Below, piece after piece: positions 39,583 to 41,923 of a stretch of 41,923 bases of DNA. The position numbers and the translations under genes are program-made. The number at the start of each line of letters is the position of its first letter. Within the stretch, counting starts at the first letter, position 1. The DNA is from Dehalococcoidales bacterium (GTDB lineage Bacteria > Chloroflexota > Dehalococcoidia > Dehalococcoidales > BS750m-G39), in assembly GCA_016783245.1 (NCBI GenBank), contig JADHWY010000005.1:1-41923 (forward strand), in the 5' to 3' direction. The notes beneath the pieces were generated by a model. It was given only the letters and a program-made list of their open reading frames with translations, was not told where the DNA came from and searched no databases.

Positions 39583-41923
39583 ATGGTTTTAGGAAAGACC
39601 AAACCGGTAAATATAGAAGATGAGATGAGTAGCTCTTACCTTGATTATGCTATGAGCGTCATCGTTTCCCGTGCCTTGCCCGATGTGCGGGATGGATTAA
39701 AGCCTGTACAGCGACGTATCCTTTATGCTATGGATGGTCTGGGGTTAAACCATACCAGCCCGCATAAGAAGAGCGCCCGTATTGTGGGTGAGGTGTTGGG
39801 CAAGTATCATCCTCATGGCGATACCTCAGTTTATGAGGCGATGGTGCGCATGGCACAGGATTTCTCTATGCGAAATGTCTTGGTTGATGGGCAGGGCAAT
39901 TTTGGCAGCGTGGATAATGACCCCCCAGCGGCTATGCGCTATACCGAGGTACGCCTGTCCCAGATTGCTGAGCAGATGTTGGTTGACATTGATAAGGATA
40001 CCGTCGACTTTATGCCTAACTTTGATGATAGCCTTAAGGAGCCTTTGGTTCTACCCACCCAGTTACCCAATTTGCTGGTTAATGGCAGCTCCGGAATCGC
40101 AGTGGGCATGGCTACCAGTATCCCCCCTCATAATCTGGGGGAGGTGTGCGATGCCATTTCCTACCTCATTGATAATCCCGGAGCCACAGTTGATGAACTT
40201 ACCCAATTTATTAAAGGTCCTGATTTCCCCACTGCGGGCATCATCCTGGCAGGAGAGGGGATTAAGAATGCCTATGCTACCGGGCATGGCAAGGTGGTAG
40301 TTCGAGCTAAGGCTCTCCTAGGGGACATGCCCGGCGTTGGACGACGTCAAATAGTTGTTACTGAGCTTCCTTATCAGACGAATAAGGCTGCCCTGGTGGA
40401 GAGAATAGCAGAGCTGGTCAAGGACAGGAAGATTGAGGGTATCAGTGGGCTGCGTGATGAGTCAGACCGTCAGGGTATGCGTATTGTCATTGAGCTGAAG
40501 AGAGAGGCTCAACCGGAGCAGGTGCTCAATAACCTTTATAAATATACCGCAATGCAGTCAGCCTTCTTCGTTAATATGCTGGCTCTGGTTGATGGTCAGC
40601 CCCGGGTAATTAGTCTTAAGGAGGCGCTTCAGTATTACATAGATTTCCGCCACGTGGTTATCACTCGGCGCTCACGGTTTGAGCTGAAACAGGCTAAGGC
40701 AAGGGCTCATATTCTGGAGGGACTTAAAATCGCCTTGGACCATATAAGCAGGGTGATTGCTGTCATCAGAAAATCGGAAACGGCTGAGACTGCTCGCCGT
40801 GAGCTTATGAGCGGCTTTGGTTTATCCCAGGCTCAGGCACAGGCTATCCTTGATATGCAGCTGCGCCGGCTGGCTAATCTGGAGCGGCGCAAGCTCCTTG
40901 ATGAATACGCCGAGGTAGTAAAAACCATTGCCTACCTGGAAGACCTTCTGGCTAACCCCAGGAGAATACTTCTCCTGATAAGGGAAGAGGTGAGCGGGTT
41001 AAAGTCTCAATATGGCGACCCACGGCGAACCGAGATAAGCGAGGAGGAGGTAACGGAATTTCGCCAGGAAGACCTTATCCCTCATCAAAGTGTGGTGGTG
41101 ACGCTCAGTAATAGAGGGTTTGTTAAAAGGGTAGTATCTCGTAGCTACAGGCCACAGCATCGCGGTGGCAAGGGTATCATCGGCATGGTAACCAGAGAGG
41201 CAGATGCAGTAAGACTCCTGGTGGTGGCTGATACCCATGACAACTTACTGTTCTTCACTAATCGGGGCAGGGTCTTCCATCTTAAGTGTTATGAAATCCC
41301 AGCCGATAGCTCCCGCGTTGCTAAAGGGACAGCGGTGATTAACCTTTTCTCCATTACTGATAATGAGAGAGTTACCGCTATGGTAGCCTTGGCTGATTTC
41401 AAGCCGGGTGCCTATTTATTGATGGCTACCCGCCAGGGGGAAATAAAAAAGACAACAGTGGACAAATTCGCTTCAGTGCGAATTAGCGGGCTTATTGCCA
41501 TGGATTTGGAGCAGGGAGATGAGTTGGTGTCAGCCTGTTTGGCCACTGATAAGGACGATGCCCTTTTAGTGACTCAAGAAGGGCAGGCAATCAGGTTTGC
41601 TGTATCTGATTTAAGGGCTGCCTCCAGAACCAGCGGCGGGGTGCGTGGCATCCGCCTGAACCCTGATGACCAGGTGGTCGGCATGGATATTGTCCTTCCT
41701 CGTGCCTTTGTTTTAACCGTTACCACAGGCGGCTTCGGTAAGCTCACCCCGGTTGCTGACTATCCAAGGCAGCATCGTGCTGGCGGCGGCGTCAGGACAT
41801 TTAAGCTTGCTGAGAAAACAGATAAAATTGCTGCCTCCAAGGTGGTTTCTCTATCTCAACAGGCAATGATTATATCGGCTGATGGCATTGTCATCCAGAC
41901 CCCGGTGAAGGAGAAAGACCCCA
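39583..41923 (+). CDS. gyrA: DNA gyrase subunit A (3' end truncated by window)
   Basis: [81 protein letters not shown]-terminal beta-pinwheel. Open to the window edge, hence absent from the ORF track. Confidence 0.96.
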   Translation, partial: MVLGKTKPVNIEDEMSSSYLDYAMSVIVSRALPDVRDGLKPVQRRILYAMDGLGLNHTSPHKKSARIVGEVLGKYHPHGDTSVYEAMVRMAQDFSMRNVLVDGQGNFGSVDNDPPAAMRYTEVRLSQIAEQMLVDIDKDTVDFMPNFDDSLKEPLVLPTQLPNLLVNGSSGIAVGMATSIPPHNLGEVCDAISYLIDNPGATVDELTQFIKGPDFPTAGIILAGEGIKNAYATGHGKVVVRAKALLGDMPGVGRRQIVVTELPYQTNKAALVERIAELVKDRKIEGISGLRDESDRQGMRIVIELKREAQPEQVLNNLYKYTAMQSAFFVNMLALVDGQPRVISLKEALQYYIDFRHVVITRRSRFELKQAKARAHILEGLKIALDHISRVIAVIRKSETAETARRELMSGFGLSQAQAQAILDMQLRRLANLERRKLLDEYAEVVKTIAYLEDLLANPRRILLLIREEVSGLKSQYGDPRRTEISEEEVTEFRQEDLIPHQSVVVTLSNRGFVKRVVSRSYRPQHRGGKGIIGMVTREADAVRLLVVADTHDNLLFFTNRGRVFHLKCYEIPADSSRVAKGTAVINLFSITDNERVTAMVALADFKPGAYLLMATRQGEIKKTTVDKFASVRISGLIAMDLEQGDELVSACLATDKDDALLVTQEGQAIRFAVSDLRAASRTSGGVRGIRLNPDDQVVGMDIVLPRAFVLTVTTGGFGKLTPVADYPRQHRAGGGVRTFKLAEKTDKIAASKVVSLSQQAMIISADGIVIQTPVKEKDP

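Noticed and set aside
39782-40300. 172-aa plus ORF
   Set aside because: Out-of-frame reading inside gyrA, which is open through the window end and missing from the ORF track.

Overview
This 41.9 kb window is bacterial chromosomal DNA. Gene content and order suggest a Chloroflexota/Dehalococcoidia-like genome, but that is inference. From about 9 to 42 kb it is a mostly housekeeping region: ybeY, tRNA-Ser, miaB, yajC, cbiMNQO-like ECF transporter, fur-family regulator, dtd, folC, pyrF, dinB, mscS, ilvE, rpsT, relA/spoT, hisS, gyrB, nadD, obg, dnaA, fmt, yugP, mazG, tRNA-Pro, apgM, lysC, and gyrA running off the end. A sampled switch in strand composition and a DnaA box next to dnaA suggest the replication origin lies at about 30-32 kb. 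The most unusual part is 0-7.7 kb. It is bounded by a perfect 76-bp direct repeat (64-139 and 7588-7663). It carries a tightly overlapping operon of a KamA-type lysine 2,3-aminomutase, two D-Ala-D-Ala-ligase-like ATP-grasp enzymes, a GNAT acetyltransferase, and a GNAT-HDAC/acetylpolyamine-amidohydrolase fusion. The fusion is broken by a 1-nt frameshift exactly at its zinc-binding motif. Upstream are a divergent winged-HTH regulator and two strong palindromes just downstream of a near-consensus promoter. This looks like a candidate pathway for a beta-lysine-containing, acetyl-protected small peptide or compatible solute. Other notable items are a three-copy family of compound palindromic repeats, a repeat-dense fmt-yugP spacer, and an extremely AT-rich orphan gene inserted between apgM and lysC. 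No CRISPR array, transposase or integrase was seen.
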